In this document: positions 11,947-22,690 of the stretch, one piece after another
How the letters are laid out: every line of letters begins with the position of its first letter
How positions within the stretch are numbered: position 1 is the first letter of the stretch
Origin: Pseudorasbora parva
Taxonomy: Eukaryota > Chordata > Actinopteri > Cypriniformes > Gobionidae
Direction: 5' to 3'
NCBI RefSeq assembly: GCF_024679245.1
Contig: NC_090179.1
Span: 8,743,327 to 8,807,326 of the forward strand
Length of the DNA stretch: 64,000 bases
Made by a program: the position numbers and the translations under genes
Notes under the pieces: generated by a model
The model's database searches: none
What the model was told of the DNA's origin: nothing
Seen by the model: only the letters and a program-made list of their open reading frames with translations

Positions 11947-12081
11947 ACACTTGTTTTGTCACAGATGCGCTCCATTTGCTCTGAGGCATTGGCTCAAATA
12001 AGGCTTATATCTACTGCTGTCCGGTTATTTTACCAGCCTCTTTAGCATTGCATGTGGACGACACAGATCCTTTAAGAAGTC

Positions 12082-12729
12082 ATGTCTTTAGGGCTGGAGC
12101 TCATAGGTATTGTGTCATGTGTGCTGGGCTGGCTCTTGGCCATCGTGGCTTGTGCTCTTCCCATGTGGAGGGTGACCGCCTTCATCGGATCCAACATCGT
12201 GACGGCTCAGATCATCTGGGATGGTCTGTGGATGTCCTGTGTGGTTCAGAGCACTGGACAGATGCAGTGTAAAGTCTATGACTCCATGCTGGCCCTCTCT
12301 CAGGACCTCCAGGCAGCTCGAGCCCTGACTGTGATCTCCATCCTTCTGACTGTCCTGGCTGTATTGGTGTCTATCGGAGGAGCGAAGTGCACCAATTGCA
12401 TTGAGGACGAGTCGTCCAAAGCTAAAGTCATGATCTTTGGAGGGGTGATCTTCATCGTGGCTGGGCTTATGCAGCTGATTCCTGTATCCTGGTCTGCCAA
12501 CAGCATCATCAGGGACTTCTACAACCCTTTGCTGCCGGATGCTCAAAGACGAGAGCTGGGCGCCGCGCTCTACATTGGCTGGGCTGCAGCTGCGCTCTTG
12601 ATCATGGGGGGCTCCTTGCTCTGTTGCTCCTGTCCTCCACAAGACAAAAAATACAACCAGTCCAGAATGGCATATCCTGCGTCTCGCTCAACAGGTGGGG
12701 GAGGGTATGACAGAAGGGACTATGTATGA
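12082..12729 (+). CDS. claudin (tight-junction protein), CLDN3/4/6/9-like
   Basis: A 215-aa single-exon frame with four membrane spans at about residues 8-28, 81-101, 117-137 and 160-182. The first extracellular loop carries the claudin signature W29 ... G48-L49-W50-x2-C53-x9-C63. The protein ends ...RRDYV, a PDZ-binding Tyr-Val terminus used to bind ZO scaffold proteins. Claudins polymerise in the tight-junction strand of epithelia and set paracellular permeability and ion selectivity. The length and lack of introns fit the CLDN3/4/6/9 group. The chosen ATG gives the standard MSxGLELxG start. Neighbouring bicdl2 suggests the CLDN6/9 locus. The exact fish paralogue is not assigned. Confidence 0.95.
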   Translation: MSLGLELIGIVSCVLGWLLAIVACALPMWRVTAFIGSNIVTAQIIWDGLWMSCVVQSTGQMQCKVYDSMLALSQDLQAARALTVISILLTVLAVLVSIGGAKCTNCIEDESSKAKVMIFGGVIFIVAGLMQLIPVSWSANSIIRDFYNPLLPDAQRRELGAALYIGWAAAALLIMGGSLLCCSCPPQDKKYNQSRMAYPASRSTGGGGYDRRDYV

Positions 12730-13320
12730 AATTAACAAAGGAGATCTTTCTCAAATGAGATTCATTTGCAGGAAAAAGTGGAAATATGCCACGCATACTT
12801 CATCATGGGGGAACAAGTCTGAGGAAGTTGTTTGGTGTTTTTGGTCTCTATATCAGTGCGGTGTTGGTCGTTCAGAATACGCAATCACAGAACGTGTGAA
12901 AACGAGCTTTCGTTATTGCTATGAAAATGTAAACTCAGACTGTTACTCTCAACTGAATTCTCAACAAAGCGTGATTTTCAGTTACCTGAGGCATATAAAG
13001 CTGACTTTATATTTATTGGCCATTTCTTTTTGTTTTGTAGGACTAGTTGCACTAAGATTTTTGACACAGACAAGTTGACTGTGTGTTTACTATGCTGGGG
13101 AATTTAAAATGGTCCTTTTTCCTCAACTAGACACAGGTAAATTTTCATGTTGTGATGTATTTACTTTATTTGAATTGTAATGTGCATTTCTTTTTTATTT
13201 ATACAATATTTTTCATCAAGCTGTATACATTGTCTTGTACATGTATCATAGTTTGATAGACACTTGCTGCCATTTAAATTTGTTTTCTAAACATTTAAAT
13301 AAATGAACTGAATTAAAAGT
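12730..13320 (+). other. claudin 3' UTR with poly(A) signals
   Basis: Sequence after the claudin stop has no conserved reading frame. AATAAA occurs at 13298-13303, with a second at 13541-13546 that could serve a longer transcript. The 127-codon frame at 12695-13078 overlaps the claudin end and looks like chance. Confidence 0.55.
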
Positions 13321-13559
13321 TGTTGCTCGGATCATTTAAGTGGGCTATTGTGATCTTGAATTGTGGGAGGAGGGTTGGAATGGGTGGGAGTGTGACTACT
13401 TTGTAGTGAGCATTGAGGCAGAAAGAACAGCCGGGGATCTTAGTGTGGTCATTTTTGTCTGTAATTTGTAATCTGTGTAGGCTATAGTGTATTGTTGATC
13501 AAGAACATTAACATATTGTACATTTCTCTTCCAGTACAACAATAAATGAACACATCAAC

Positions 13560-14330
13560 CCATGATGAATTTTGTATATTAGGGAAAATTATGTTATATC
13601 CAAAATAATTAAATTCATATCCAAAATTAGAAAATGGATGCTTGAAATCATCCCAGTGTCTGTTTCCTTATAATCATGATGACTAGCATGTGCGCTAGAG
13701 AAAACCTGAAACTCAAGCCAAGGGGCCATGTTACCTTCAGTTAGCAACAAAGCCAAATACACACCATGAAATCACCAACAGATCATCTTACAAGTGTAGG
13801 TGGCAGATGGTGGCAGGTAAGAGACAACAGTTTAAAAAAATACACTCGTCAGAGGTTAATTATTTAGCAGAAGTTATCTTCATTATGGAAAAACAATGCA
13901 ACAAATGCATAACAATAAACACAGAATTCTTAGTCAGAACCCAGCTTTATAAATAATGTTATGCAGTGAATTGTAATGATATTACTTGATTGAGAACCAA
14001 TTATAGCAGCTTTGAACTGCGGCAACTTAAAATATTAAACAGGGCATCATATGGGTGACGCATACTACAAGCATATCACTTTACCAGGGTATGTCACCTG
14101 TTTCTATAACCACAGGATCAGTGTCAGCTCAATTAAAGCCAGCATGCAGGCTAAACTACCTTCAATGATAATATTAACACCATTAATACGTGTTTTTTGT
14201 TTTCTGTTTTTTTTTTTCAATTTCAATGGGGGATGAATCTTAACCATAATATGAAGTTGGTTATTAATTGAAAACGCCATTACTAAGAAAATAAGCACAA
14301 CAGTTATAAGAAAAAGTTGGTTACACTTTA
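13560..14330. other. unassigned intergenic DNA
   Basis: AT-rich sequence with a poly-T tract near 14208; no gene or clear repeat boundary seen. Confidence 0.5.
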
Positions 14331-14332
14331 TA

Positions 14333-14506
14333 TTAAGGTGTCTGTTTTACAGTTTAACTATACACTTAAGTACAAAATAACTACATGTACTTATAGAGTT
14401 AGGTTTTGGTTTAGGATTAGTTGCATTTAATTATGCATAATTTATATTTCCGTAACTACATGCAATATGTGTAATAAGGACACTTATAAGGACATAAGGT
14501 GTTACC
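14333..14506. repeat. short TIR repeat ending in ggtgttacc
   Basis: ggttacactttatattaagg at the left and aaggacataaggtgttacc at the right form imperfect inverted ends around about 170 bp of non-coding sequence. It resembles the abundant fish repeats starting ggtaacacttta; another such end starts near 62945. Confidence 0.45.
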
Positions 14507-15080
14507 AAAAAGTCAAACTAAAAATAATCAAATTAACACAACGATGACAAACATTGAAGATTGCAGCCTGAAATATTTATATCAAAGACCAGCTAAGAGT
14601 CTTCACAGACTACGCTTTAATAAATGTATTGATTGTATTAATTACATTTTAAAAAGTACACTAATTAATAATGTCAACTTAAACGTTTTAATTTCAAATA
14701 CTTTTTAAATCATTATGTTTTAATAACCTTTTAGAAGTACACTTAATTTTTGTGTGTTAACTAACATACTATTGCAAATACAAAGTACATGACTGCATTA
14801 TTCTGTATTATATTTAAAGTTAATATACTATTTTAAACGTACTCAATTTTAACTTCATTATTACAAATGTGTAATTTTGTTTATTTATTTTATTTTTTAC
14901 AATTGCCAGGACACATTTTTTAATACTTAGAAATCTTTTTCAAAGCTCTTTGGACAGTTCTCCTAACCAAATTTCATCCTGGCACAGAAGTTAATTTCAA
15001 AATTAAAGGAAGTGTATGTAAGACTGTGGCCAAAACTGGTACTGCAATCACTATCCCCTCTCCCCCTCCCCCTGACTCGA

Positions 15081-15160
15081 GGTTGCCAGATAGGCTGCAG
15101 GATCCAGCAGGAACGTTTGTAGATACAACAGCTGTGGTAACTAGAGCAGATCTGGCAACC
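15081..15160. repeat. 80-bp TIR mini-element (ggttgccaga ends)
   Basis: Begins GGTTGCCAGAT and ends ATCTGGCAACC, an 11-bp perfect inverted terminal pair. A second unit with the same ends is at 45911-46014. Non-coding. Confidence 0.5.
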
Positions 15161-16180
15161 CGGATGCCCAAACACTACTGACTTCGTGATTGGTCGATAG
15201 GTGGAGGGCGGAGCTTCAGGCCAAAACACAACATGTCAACATCAACAGCAGTTGAGGGCTGCAACAGCAACTTTTAAACGACAATATCCTGGCCGGACTA
15301 CTGTTGTCTGTAACTGCGTTTCCATTACAGATTTGCGAAAAACTTTTGCGATATTTCTTAAATGTTGATAAAAAACTGTTGCGAAATGACAGCGTTTCCA
15401 TAGCTGCAGTTATGCAACTAAAACATATTAGCTACTTTCCTCTCGCGATAGGTCATTCCAAAATGATGGCACTTGGTAGGTTTGTATATCCCATCCACCA
15501 GCAATTATTTTTATTGGAAGGAGACATATGTGTTATCCAAGCATTAATGGCAAGGAAAGCATTAATGGCAAGGAAACCCTTAGGTTACTTAAGCGGCACG
15601 GAAATGAGGTGTGTGTGTGTGTGTGTCAGATCTGCTTCAAGGTCTTCATGATAATGTAGCATTTGTGTTTAGAATCCAGTATTGCTGTAATCCTATATTG
15701 TCTTTTATGAGTTTAATAAAGAACTCTGTCTCGTCTTCTCTCCAAACAAACCGTCATCTGTAAAGAATGATCGACTTTTACGCGCGCCAGGTTGACGCAT
15801 ATAGAGTAGAGCGAAATGTTTGAATTAGCATAGTATATATATATTTTTTTTTTTTTCACCACTTTCGTTATTTTGGCTAGACATTTCGTTTTTTTGGGCA
15901 TATGAACTGAATTTAGAAATGCTTTGGAAAAGAAAAAATTGGCATTTAATAAACGAAATAATTGTTTTGAAATCACTCCATGTTTGGAGTGAGTGCATGC
16001 AAAATAATTAGTTCCCCGAGTCCACAAATAAAAATAGACAGTTTATAGTTTATAATTATGTCTTGAACTCATCTGTATAGCTAAAAATGACAAGATTATT
16101 GTAAATTGTTTCATCGCTCTTAAAGGAAGAAGGAAAAAATGAGAACGTCGGCGCTTTTATCGGCAGTGGGTTAAAGAAAA

Positions 16181-16392
16181 CGTCTCGGTTATGTATGTAA
16201 CCCTCGTTCCCTGAAGGAGGGAACGGAGACGTACGTCAGAACTGAACCGACGAATGGGATCTTACTTTAGAGACCAATCCTACTTCGAGCATCTAACAAC
16301 GAGCCAATTAAATTTGGCATGCGATCACGCATTCCACGCTCCGCCCCGCAGCGCGGGTATAAAACAGGAAGTGGAATGATAGATCAGCGCTT
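16181..16392. repeat. DIRS copy 2, left inverted terminal repeat
   Basis: Begins CGTCTCGGTTATGTATG. Includes a GC-box-like ctccgccccgc and a TATA box gggtataaaa at about 16354-16363. Segment 16296-16360, with the TATA core, has no counterpart in the right repeat. Confidence 0.85.
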
Positions 16393-16453
16393 TTCCTGCT
16401 GAGGAGCCGAAAGGTGACCGGACTCCCAGCGGAAGCACAGCACCTGGCGACGG

Positions 16454-16560
16454 GACGTACGTCTCCGTTCCCTCCTTCAGGGAACGAGGGTTACATACGT
16501 AACCGAGACGTTCCCTTTCAGTCGGTCACGTTCGACGTACGTCAGAACTGAAACGACGAA
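16454..16560. repeat. DIRS copy 2, internal complementary region
   Basis: The part up to 16510 complements the outer left end; the part from 16511 (GTTCCCTTTCAGTCGG) complements the outer right end. This is the diagnostic DIRS junction template. Confidence 0.85.
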
Positions 16561-17204
16561 TGGGATCCCTATGGAAAACGCCAGGATGCTGGCCCTTCCA
16601 GCGTCCTGCTTGAGCACACTGCACCGTCTAGTATGGTACGGAAGTCAGGGCTCCAAGCAGGGAGTACAGTCACTGCTGTTTCTGCAAGACCCACTCAGAA
16701 TGACTATTGGATAACGCTGGGAAAGCGTGCCTACCTCAAGAGAGAGAGGGTACGCTGCGGGGCCACATCCTTCGGGGAAGGAGAGGTGGCAGAATACACA
16801 TAAGGACTAACCTGGCAGGGTAGTGCAACATATGGCAGTCTCTGGGGTGGTTCCAGCCTGATTGAAGGGGGGAAAGAACACGCCCAGAGACGACAGAGCG
16901 GGCTCTGTCGAGGGAAAGACACGGGGCTAGCCCGAAGGGTAGCTGGTACCGTGGAAGAATAAACATATGGGGTTGCTGTGAGGGAACCGCTACATATGGA
17001 ACCCAGCCTACAGCCACGTTACACGAGCATACGGGTGCAGGCCTGGCGTCGGACGGTCCGCAACGTCTGACACCGGAGGGGTGACGGAGGAGCTCGACAG
17101 GGTTAGCTGGTTTCCCGGGGAACACAACTGGAGACAAATAGACGCACGTATCCGGCCCAGAGGGCGGGTGTGGCGTTTCGCAAGCCGACACTTAGAACGG
17201 GCAC

Positions 17205-18240
17205 TTAACGCTCCTGGCCACTGGGGGCGAGGATGCGGGAAGATACCGGCTCTACACGTAAGCTATAGAATCTAGCAAACGTGTTAGGTCTCGCCCAGCC
17301 CGCAGCTCTACATATGTCTGTCAGCGAGGCGCCTTGAGCCAGCGCCCAGGAAGAAGCAACACTCCGAGTGGAGTGAGCTCTTACACCGAACGGACAAGGC
17401 ACATCTTGGGACTTTTGGTAGGCCAAGACTATAGCATCCACTATCCAGTGGGCTAACCTCTGCTTGGAGACAGCCTTTCCCTTCTGCTGGCCTCCGTAAC
17501 AGACGAAGAGTTGCTCTGAGGTCCGAAGGCTTTGGGTCCGGTCAACGTAAGCGCGAAGGGCGCGGACCGGACACAGCAAAGCCAGGGCTGGGTCTGCCTC
17601 CTCCGAAGGCAGCGCTTGCAGGTTCACCACCTGATCCCGGAAGGGAGTGGTAGGAACCTTGGGCACATATCCGGGCCGGGGTCTCAGGACAACGTGAGAG
17701 TTACCTGGCCCGAACTCTAGGCACGATTCGTTGACCGAAAGTACATGCAGGTCCCCTACCCTCTTGATCGAGGCCAATGCCGTCAGGAGCACTGTCTTCA
17801 TTGACAAGATCTTAAGCTCACAAGACGCCAAAGGCTCGAAGGGAGGGCTCTGAAGTGCTCTGAGCACTAGAGCTAAGTCCCAAGAGGGTATCGAGGATGG
17901 ACGAAGAGGATTTAGTTTCCTCGCACCTCTGAGGAACCTGACGATTAGGTCGTGCTTCCCCACGGACTTACCTTCTACTACATCATGGTACGCCGCTATT
18001 GCCGCAGCATATACCTTGAGGGTGGAGGGAGACAGCCTTCTCTCCAACCCATCTTGCAGGAAGGAAAGCACGACACTGATCGAACACCTTCGGGGGTCTT
18101 CCCGGCGGGAAGCGGACCACTCAACGAACAGGTTCCACTTCAGAGCATAGAGCCGCCTCGTAGAGGGGCGTCTAGCTGAAGCGATGGTGTCTACGACAGC
18201 TTGTGGTAGTCCATCTAGAACCTCCGCGTCCCGTCCAGGG
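17205..18240 (-). CDS. DIRS copy 2 tyrosine recombinase
   Basis: The domain runs from about DGLPQAVVDTIASARRPSTR (near 18220) to the stop at 17205, about 340 residues, without interruption. Catalytic residues are visible: first Arg in SIKRVGDL (residue 329 of the full open frame), H458-x-x-R461 in RAHSTRSVASS and Tyr494 in FARFYSLRVE. The frame stays open upstream to 18746, but that part is out of frame with RNase H and looks like shadow sequence, so I place the likely start near 18240, overlapping the pol end at 18215. The enzyme would insert circular cDNA by site-specific strand exchange. It is the best preserved enzyme of the three DIRS copies. Confidence 0.85.
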
Positions 18241-19830
18241 ACCAGACATGAAGATTCCAGAGGTCTGGACGCGGGTGCCATAGTGTGCCCCGTCCCTGAG
18301 AAAGAAGGTCCTTCCTCAGGGGAATCGGCCAAGGAGGGGCTGTCGCGAGGAGTGTGAGTTCTGGGAACCAGGTCCGGTTGGGCCAATACGGCGCAACTAA
18401 CAAGACCTGCTCCTCGTCCTCCCTGACCTTGCACAGAGTCTGTGCCAGAAGGCTCACTGGGGGAAACGCATACTTGCGTAGGCCCCGGGGCCAGCTGTGC
18501 GCCAGTGCATCTGTGCCGAGGGTACCCCCGGTCAGGGAATAGTACCACTGGCAATGGGTCGAGTCCGGAGAGGCAAACAGGTCGACCTGTGCGGCTCCGA
18601 ACTGGTCCCATATCAGCTGGACCGCCTGGGGGTGGATTCGCCACTCTCCCGGAGGTGTCGGCTGACGAGAGAGCTCGTCGGCTGTCTGGTTCAGCACACC
18701 AGGGACATGAATGGCCCGAAGCGACCTCAGCTGCTTCTGACTCCACAGGAGGAGGTGGCGGGCGAGTTGGAGCAGTTGACGGGAGCGTAGACCACCCTGA
18801 CGGTTGATGTACGCAACGGTCGTGGTGCTGTCCGTACGGACCAGTACATGCTTGCCACGCAGCGGCCCCTTGAGGCGGCGGAGTGCCAGATGTACTGCCA
18901 GTAACTCAAGGCAATTGATATGCCAATGCAATTGCGGCCCCGTCCACAGACCAGCCACTGCATGCCCGTTGTACGTGGCCCCCCAGCCTGTGGTGGAGGC
19001 ATCCGTGAATAGCACAGCATGCCTGGACACTTGTTCTAGGGGCACCCCGGCCCGGAGAAACGAAGTGTTGGACCACGGGCTTAAGGTTTGGTGGCAGTCC
19101 GAGTCACTGGGACCCGGTACTGACCGCTCTGCCACGCCCACCTCGGGACTCGGCCATTGAGCCAGCGTTGAAGCGGTCTCATATGAAGCAATCCGAGCGG
19201 CGTGACCGCGGCTGCAGATGCCATATGCCCCAGGAGCCTCTGAAAGAATTTCAGTGGGACCGCTGTCCTGCTCTTGAACATATTCAAGCAGTTCAACACC
19301 GACTGGACTCGCTCCTCGGTGAGGCGCGCAGTCCGGTTGACCGAGTCCAGCTCCATACCGAGATAAGAGATCCTCTGTGTGGGACAGAGTTTGCTCTTCT
19401 CTCGGTTGACCCGAAGGCCCAACTGGCTGAGGTGACTGAGCACCAGGTCCCTGTGTTCGCACAACTGGTCCTTCGACTGGGCTAGGATCAGCCAATCGTC
19501 GAGGTAGTTGAGAATCCGAACGCCGCGTTCTCTGAGCGGAACAATGGCTGCCTCCGCGACCTTCGTGAAGACGCGGGGCGACAGGGACAGCCCGAAGGGC
19601 AGGACCTTGTACTGATATGCTTTCCCCTCGAACGCAAAGCGTAGGAACGGTCTGTGTCGAGGGAGAATAGACACATGGAAGTACGCGTCCTTCAGGTCGA
19701 TCGCTGCAAACCAATCCTGGGGACGGATTCATTGGAAAATGCGTTTCTGCGTCAACATCCTGAACGGGAGCTTGTGCAGGGCCCGATTCAGGACTCGCAG
19801 GTCCAGGATTGGTCATAACCCACCCCCTTT
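18215..19830 (-). pseudogene. DIRS copy 2 reverse transcriptase-RNase H (stops and frameshift)
   Basis: The RT part is read in one frame (about 19830-19081) with IDLKDAYFHV, LPFGLSLSPRVF, catalytic YLDDWL and RLLGHMASAA. RNase H follows in another frame, down to 18215, with LFTDASTTGWG, CLELLAVHLAL, RTDSTTTVAYI and the downstream DLFAS and LLVAPYWP motifs. The frame changes near 19095. Two in-frame TGA codons lie at 19815-19813 and 19731-19729 on the minus strand; both sit where a CGA Arg codon would be expected, consistent with CpG decay. The product would be a cDNA-synthesising polymerase if intact. Confidence 0.85.
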
Positions 19831-20104
19831 CTTGGGCACAATGAAAGTGTTGACTGAGTGCTCACGAGAGAAGCAGTGTGTGGGTGAGAAGGCCCGGGGG
19901 CGTCCTCGAACCCCACACAACTGCCCCCTGGCGACGGGAGGGTAGGAAAGGAGTGACAAGGCCCGTGGGCGTCGCACACTGCCAACCTGAACCACTTGGG
20001 GCCCAGAGAGAGAGGAAATTGCTCTTTTTGTGAAAATGTGGGTACCGCTGGACTCCGGAGAGCCAGCGGCAGAGATGGAATGACCAGTGGTGCCCCCCGG
20101 TCCT

Positions 20105-20105
<1 letters not shown>

Positions 20106-20135
<30 letters not shown>
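20106..20135. repeat. poly-G run of 30 bp
   Basis: Thirty consecutive G on the + strand, just outside the gag stop of DIRS copy 2. Length is likely polymorphic or affected by sequencing error, and it could form a G-quadruplex. Confidence 0.9.
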
Positions 20136-20136
<1 letters not shown>

Positions 20137-20188
20137 TGCGGACATCATCTCCCTCAGATCAGCTCCTCTTCTCCCTGGGCTGCCCGTC

Positions 20189-21694
20189 TCAGGGCCGCTT
20201 CCCCTTGCGCTTGCCGGCAGGTTTCGCGGGCCCTTGGACGGGTTGGGCGGCCCCCTTGCGTCCGGCACCCTGCTTCGCGGGTGGAGGCTGCTGCTTGGGC
20301 TTGGCAGGGGCGGAGGCGGAGGCGGACGCCGGGGGACGCCCTCGGCGACGAGCAGACTGGGGGGCTGCCCCGGGCGGCTGGGTGGAGGCAGCAGCGGGCC
20401 GCCGGGGCAGGATATTCTTGATGGCCTCCGTCTGCTTCTTGGCCACCAAGAACTGCTGGGCAAAGTCCTCGATGGCGTCGCCGAAGAGGCCGGCCTGACA
20501 GACAGGGGCGTTCAAAAACCGAACCTTGTCCGAGTCCCGCATGTCTGTCAGGTTCAGCCACAGGTGGCGTTCCTGGACCACCAAAGTGGACATCGCCCGA
20601 CCCAGGGAGCGTGCCGTGACTTTCGTCGCCCGGAGGGCGAGGTCCGTCGCGGCACGCAGTTCCTGCATAACTGCCTGGTCGGAACCACCCTCGTGCAGTT
20701 CCATGAGCGCTTTGGCCTGGTGGACCTGCAGGAGCGCCATGGCGTGCAAAGCTGATGCAGCTTCTCCGCAGGCTGAATAAGCCTTGCCCGTCAAGCCGGA
20801 CGAGAACTTACACGCCCGGGAGGGGAGACGCGGGGCGTGCCTCCAGTCCGCATCGGTCTTAGGACACAGATGCATCGCAACCGACCGCTCGACTGGAGGG
20901 ATCCCCTCGTAGCCCTTAGCTGCACCACCATCGAGAGTGGTGAGGATGGAGGAGTCAGTCGATCGTTGGCGAGCGCTATACGGCGCCACCCACGACTTTG
21001 TGAGCTCCTGATGCACTTCCGGAAAGAATGGCACCGGGGCGGGACGCTGAGAACCAGTGCGACCCGTCCCGAGAAACCAATCGTCCAGCCGCGAAGGTTC
21101 GGGACGTGGTGGAGGGTTCCACTCAAGCCCGACACTTGCGGCGGCCCGGGCAAGCATAGCCGTAAGTTCCGGGTCGGACTCGGGCAACGCTGTCACACCC
21201 GAAGGGGGCAACGCAGCCGAGTCTTCATCCTCGGAACCCATTAGCTCATCCCCCGATGCAGCGACTGACATCTGGTCCTCCGCCGGAGCCCCAAAAGAGA
21301 CGACTGGCGCTCCACGTGGGAGGTCAGCGCGCCCTTCCGGAAGCTCCACCGGCACAGTGGAGGGGGGAGGGGCCCGAGGAGCCGTGAGACCCGTCGGGTT
21401 TGCCCTGACCGTCACCCTCAGGTCCCCACCAAGGTCATCAGCCAAAGTAGCAGCCCTCTGCTTTGCAGCTGGAGGACCGCTAGATCGGGGGATGCACGAT
21501 GGCGCTCCACCTCTTCTGAGGTACTGGAGACGGGACCGCAACACTGCGATGGACATATTCCCGCAATGGGAACATGACTCATCCACGAACGCAGCCTCAG
21601 CGTGCTGTGCGCCCAGACACGAGAGACAACGAACGTGCCCGTCAAGCGGAGACAGAAATCGACCGCACCCAGAAACACACGGCTTGAATGACAT
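20189..21694 (-). CDS. DIRS copy 2 gag-like protein
   Basis: An uninterrupted 501-codon frame starting MSFKPC. The N-terminus has a Cys/His cluster C6-x3-C10-x12-C23-x2-C26-x4-H31-x9-C41-x2-C44, followed by VLRSRLQYLRR. The middle is acidic and Pro/Ser-rich (residues 90-190). The helical-looking core includes GLFGDAIEDFAQQF, and the C-terminus is basic and Ala/Pro/Lys-rich, suitable for nucleic-acid binding. It occupies the gag position of a DIRS element and matches fragments of copies 1 and 3. No characterised function is claimed beyond a structural particle protein. Confidence 0.75.
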   Translation of the reverse strand: MSFKPCVSGCGRFLSPLDGHVRCLSCLGAQHAEAAFVDESCSHCGNMSIAVLRSRLQYLRRGGAPSCIPRSSGPPAAKQRAATLADDLGGDLRVTVRANPTGLTAPRAPPPSTVPVELPEGRADLPRGAPVVSFGAPAEDQMSVAASGDELMGSEDEDSAALPPSGVTALPESDPELTAMLARAAASVGLEWNPPPRPEPSRLDDWFLGTGRTGSQRPAPVPFFPEVHQELTKSWVAPYSARQRSTDSSILTTLDGGAAKGYEGIPPVERSVAMHLCPKTDADWRHAPRLPSRACKFSSGLTGKAYSACGEAASALHAMALLQVHQAKALMELHEGGSDQAVMQELRAATDLALRATKVTARSLGRAMSTLVVQERHLWLNLTDMRDSDKVRFLNAPVCQAGLFGDAIEDFAQQFLVAKKQTEAIKNILPRRPAAASTQPPGAAPQSARRRGRPPASASASAPAKPKQQPPPAKQGAGRKGAAQPVQGPAKPAGKRKGKRP

Positions 21695-22046
21695 CTTGAA
21701 AAAGACGCAGGGTCAAACCGTGTTGCTCTTTTGTGAATGGAAGTTGCTCTTTTAGCGTGCTGAAGCACTCAGGGAGATGACCGCGGCTCCACACAGTTCG
21801 ATCTGCAAGCCTGTGTGAGCTCTCAGTGATATGTATGTGTGTGTGTAATGCCCAGCGAACCAACTGTTTTGTGTGAAAGGAAACGCTCAGCGAACCAACA
21901 AGCTCTTTGAACACTCGATCACTGATCAGACGGTCTCTCACTGACGCGCCGTATCACCCGCACTGGCAAACTCTCAAACACTTGAAGACTCATAGTCAGA
22001 AAGCTCTTCGTAGAAACAGCAATAGAACTGTTCGGCTCCGAAGTAG

Positions 22047-22170
22047 AAAGCGCTGATCTATCATTCCACTTCCTGTTTTAGATGCTCGAAGTAGGATTGG
22101 TCTCTAAAGTAAGATCCCATTCGTCGGTTCAGTTCTGACGTACGTCGAACGTGACCGACTGAAAGGGAAC
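22047..22170. repeat. DIRS copy 2, right inverted terminal repeat (shortened)
   Basis: The 5' end of the minus-strand element. It matches the left repeat except for a 65-bp gap corresponding to 16296-16360; the sequence runs directly from gatgctcgaag to the cttcctgtttta side. The lost segment holds the TATA box. It ends GACTGAAAGGGAAC. Confidence 0.8.
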
Positions 22171-22690
22171 ATATCCTAACTACGAAACTAAATAGGCCTA
22201 AGTACGTTTAGGCCTAAACATTAGCCTGTAATATTATTATTTTAATTTATATGTTGATTATGAATAGTGGGCAGCATGAGTAAGAATCGCAATATGTTTG
22301 AGACCTGGGGAGTCACATGATTTTGATCACTTCGGGTTTTATTTTCTAGAAAGTCTTTCTTAAAAAATTTTTTTTATTTTTGTATAAATTGTATTTTTAT
22401 TTTGATCGATGTTTCATCAATTAATTGCCTGTTTATTAACTAAGAAGCAAACTAAGATCGTCTGGAATGGATTGGCGTGCAGCTGGCCTGTTTCCTCGGC
22501 CTTTGAGTAGCCTAAGGCTGAAACTATAGGCTAGCTCTTTCTGTTTTAATACATTTCTTGAATATATGTCTTAATTACAGTATATATAGCCTGTAGTCAT
22601 TATTAGGAGAAAATATATGTCCTTTTAACTACATTATCTTGTTATTACGACACAATTGAGTGGAAAATATAATATATTGGCCTAATGCTG
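22171..22690. other. unassigned AT-rich DNA
   Basis: No gene or clear repeat seen between the DIRS copy 2 end and the right arm of the surrounding TIR element. Confidence 0.5.

Larger units (their letters stand above)
16181..22170 (-). mobile_element. DIRS-like tyrosine-recombinase retrotransposon, copy 2
   Basis: A 5990-bp element, the longest of the three copies. Inverted termini lie at about 16181-16392 and 22047-22170; an internal complementary region at about 16454-16560 joins the complements of both outer ends (junction about 16510). In the - direction the order is gag (open), RT-RNase H (two stops and a frameshift) and recombinase (open). Its termini are closely related to copy 3 and clearly different from copy 1. 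Flanks show no direct duplication. Damaged pol and a shortened 5' terminus make autonomous activity unlikely. Confidence 0.92.

Noticed and set aside
12115..12642. 175-codon frame antisense to claudin
   Set aside because: A shadow of the conserved claudin coding sequence without domain signal.
12695..13078. 127-codon frame overlapping the claudin end
   Set aside because: It begins inside claudin in another frame and runs through the 3' UTR; no motif or codon bias.
18240..18746. N-terminal extension of the copy 2 recombinase frame
   Set aside because: It overlaps RNase H in another frame, is Pro/Ser/Arg-rich and shows no domain, so it is more likely shadow than protein.
19813..20463. Proline-rich minus-strand frame
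   Set aside because: Its Pro stretch comes from the G run and the rest is antisense-frame to gag.
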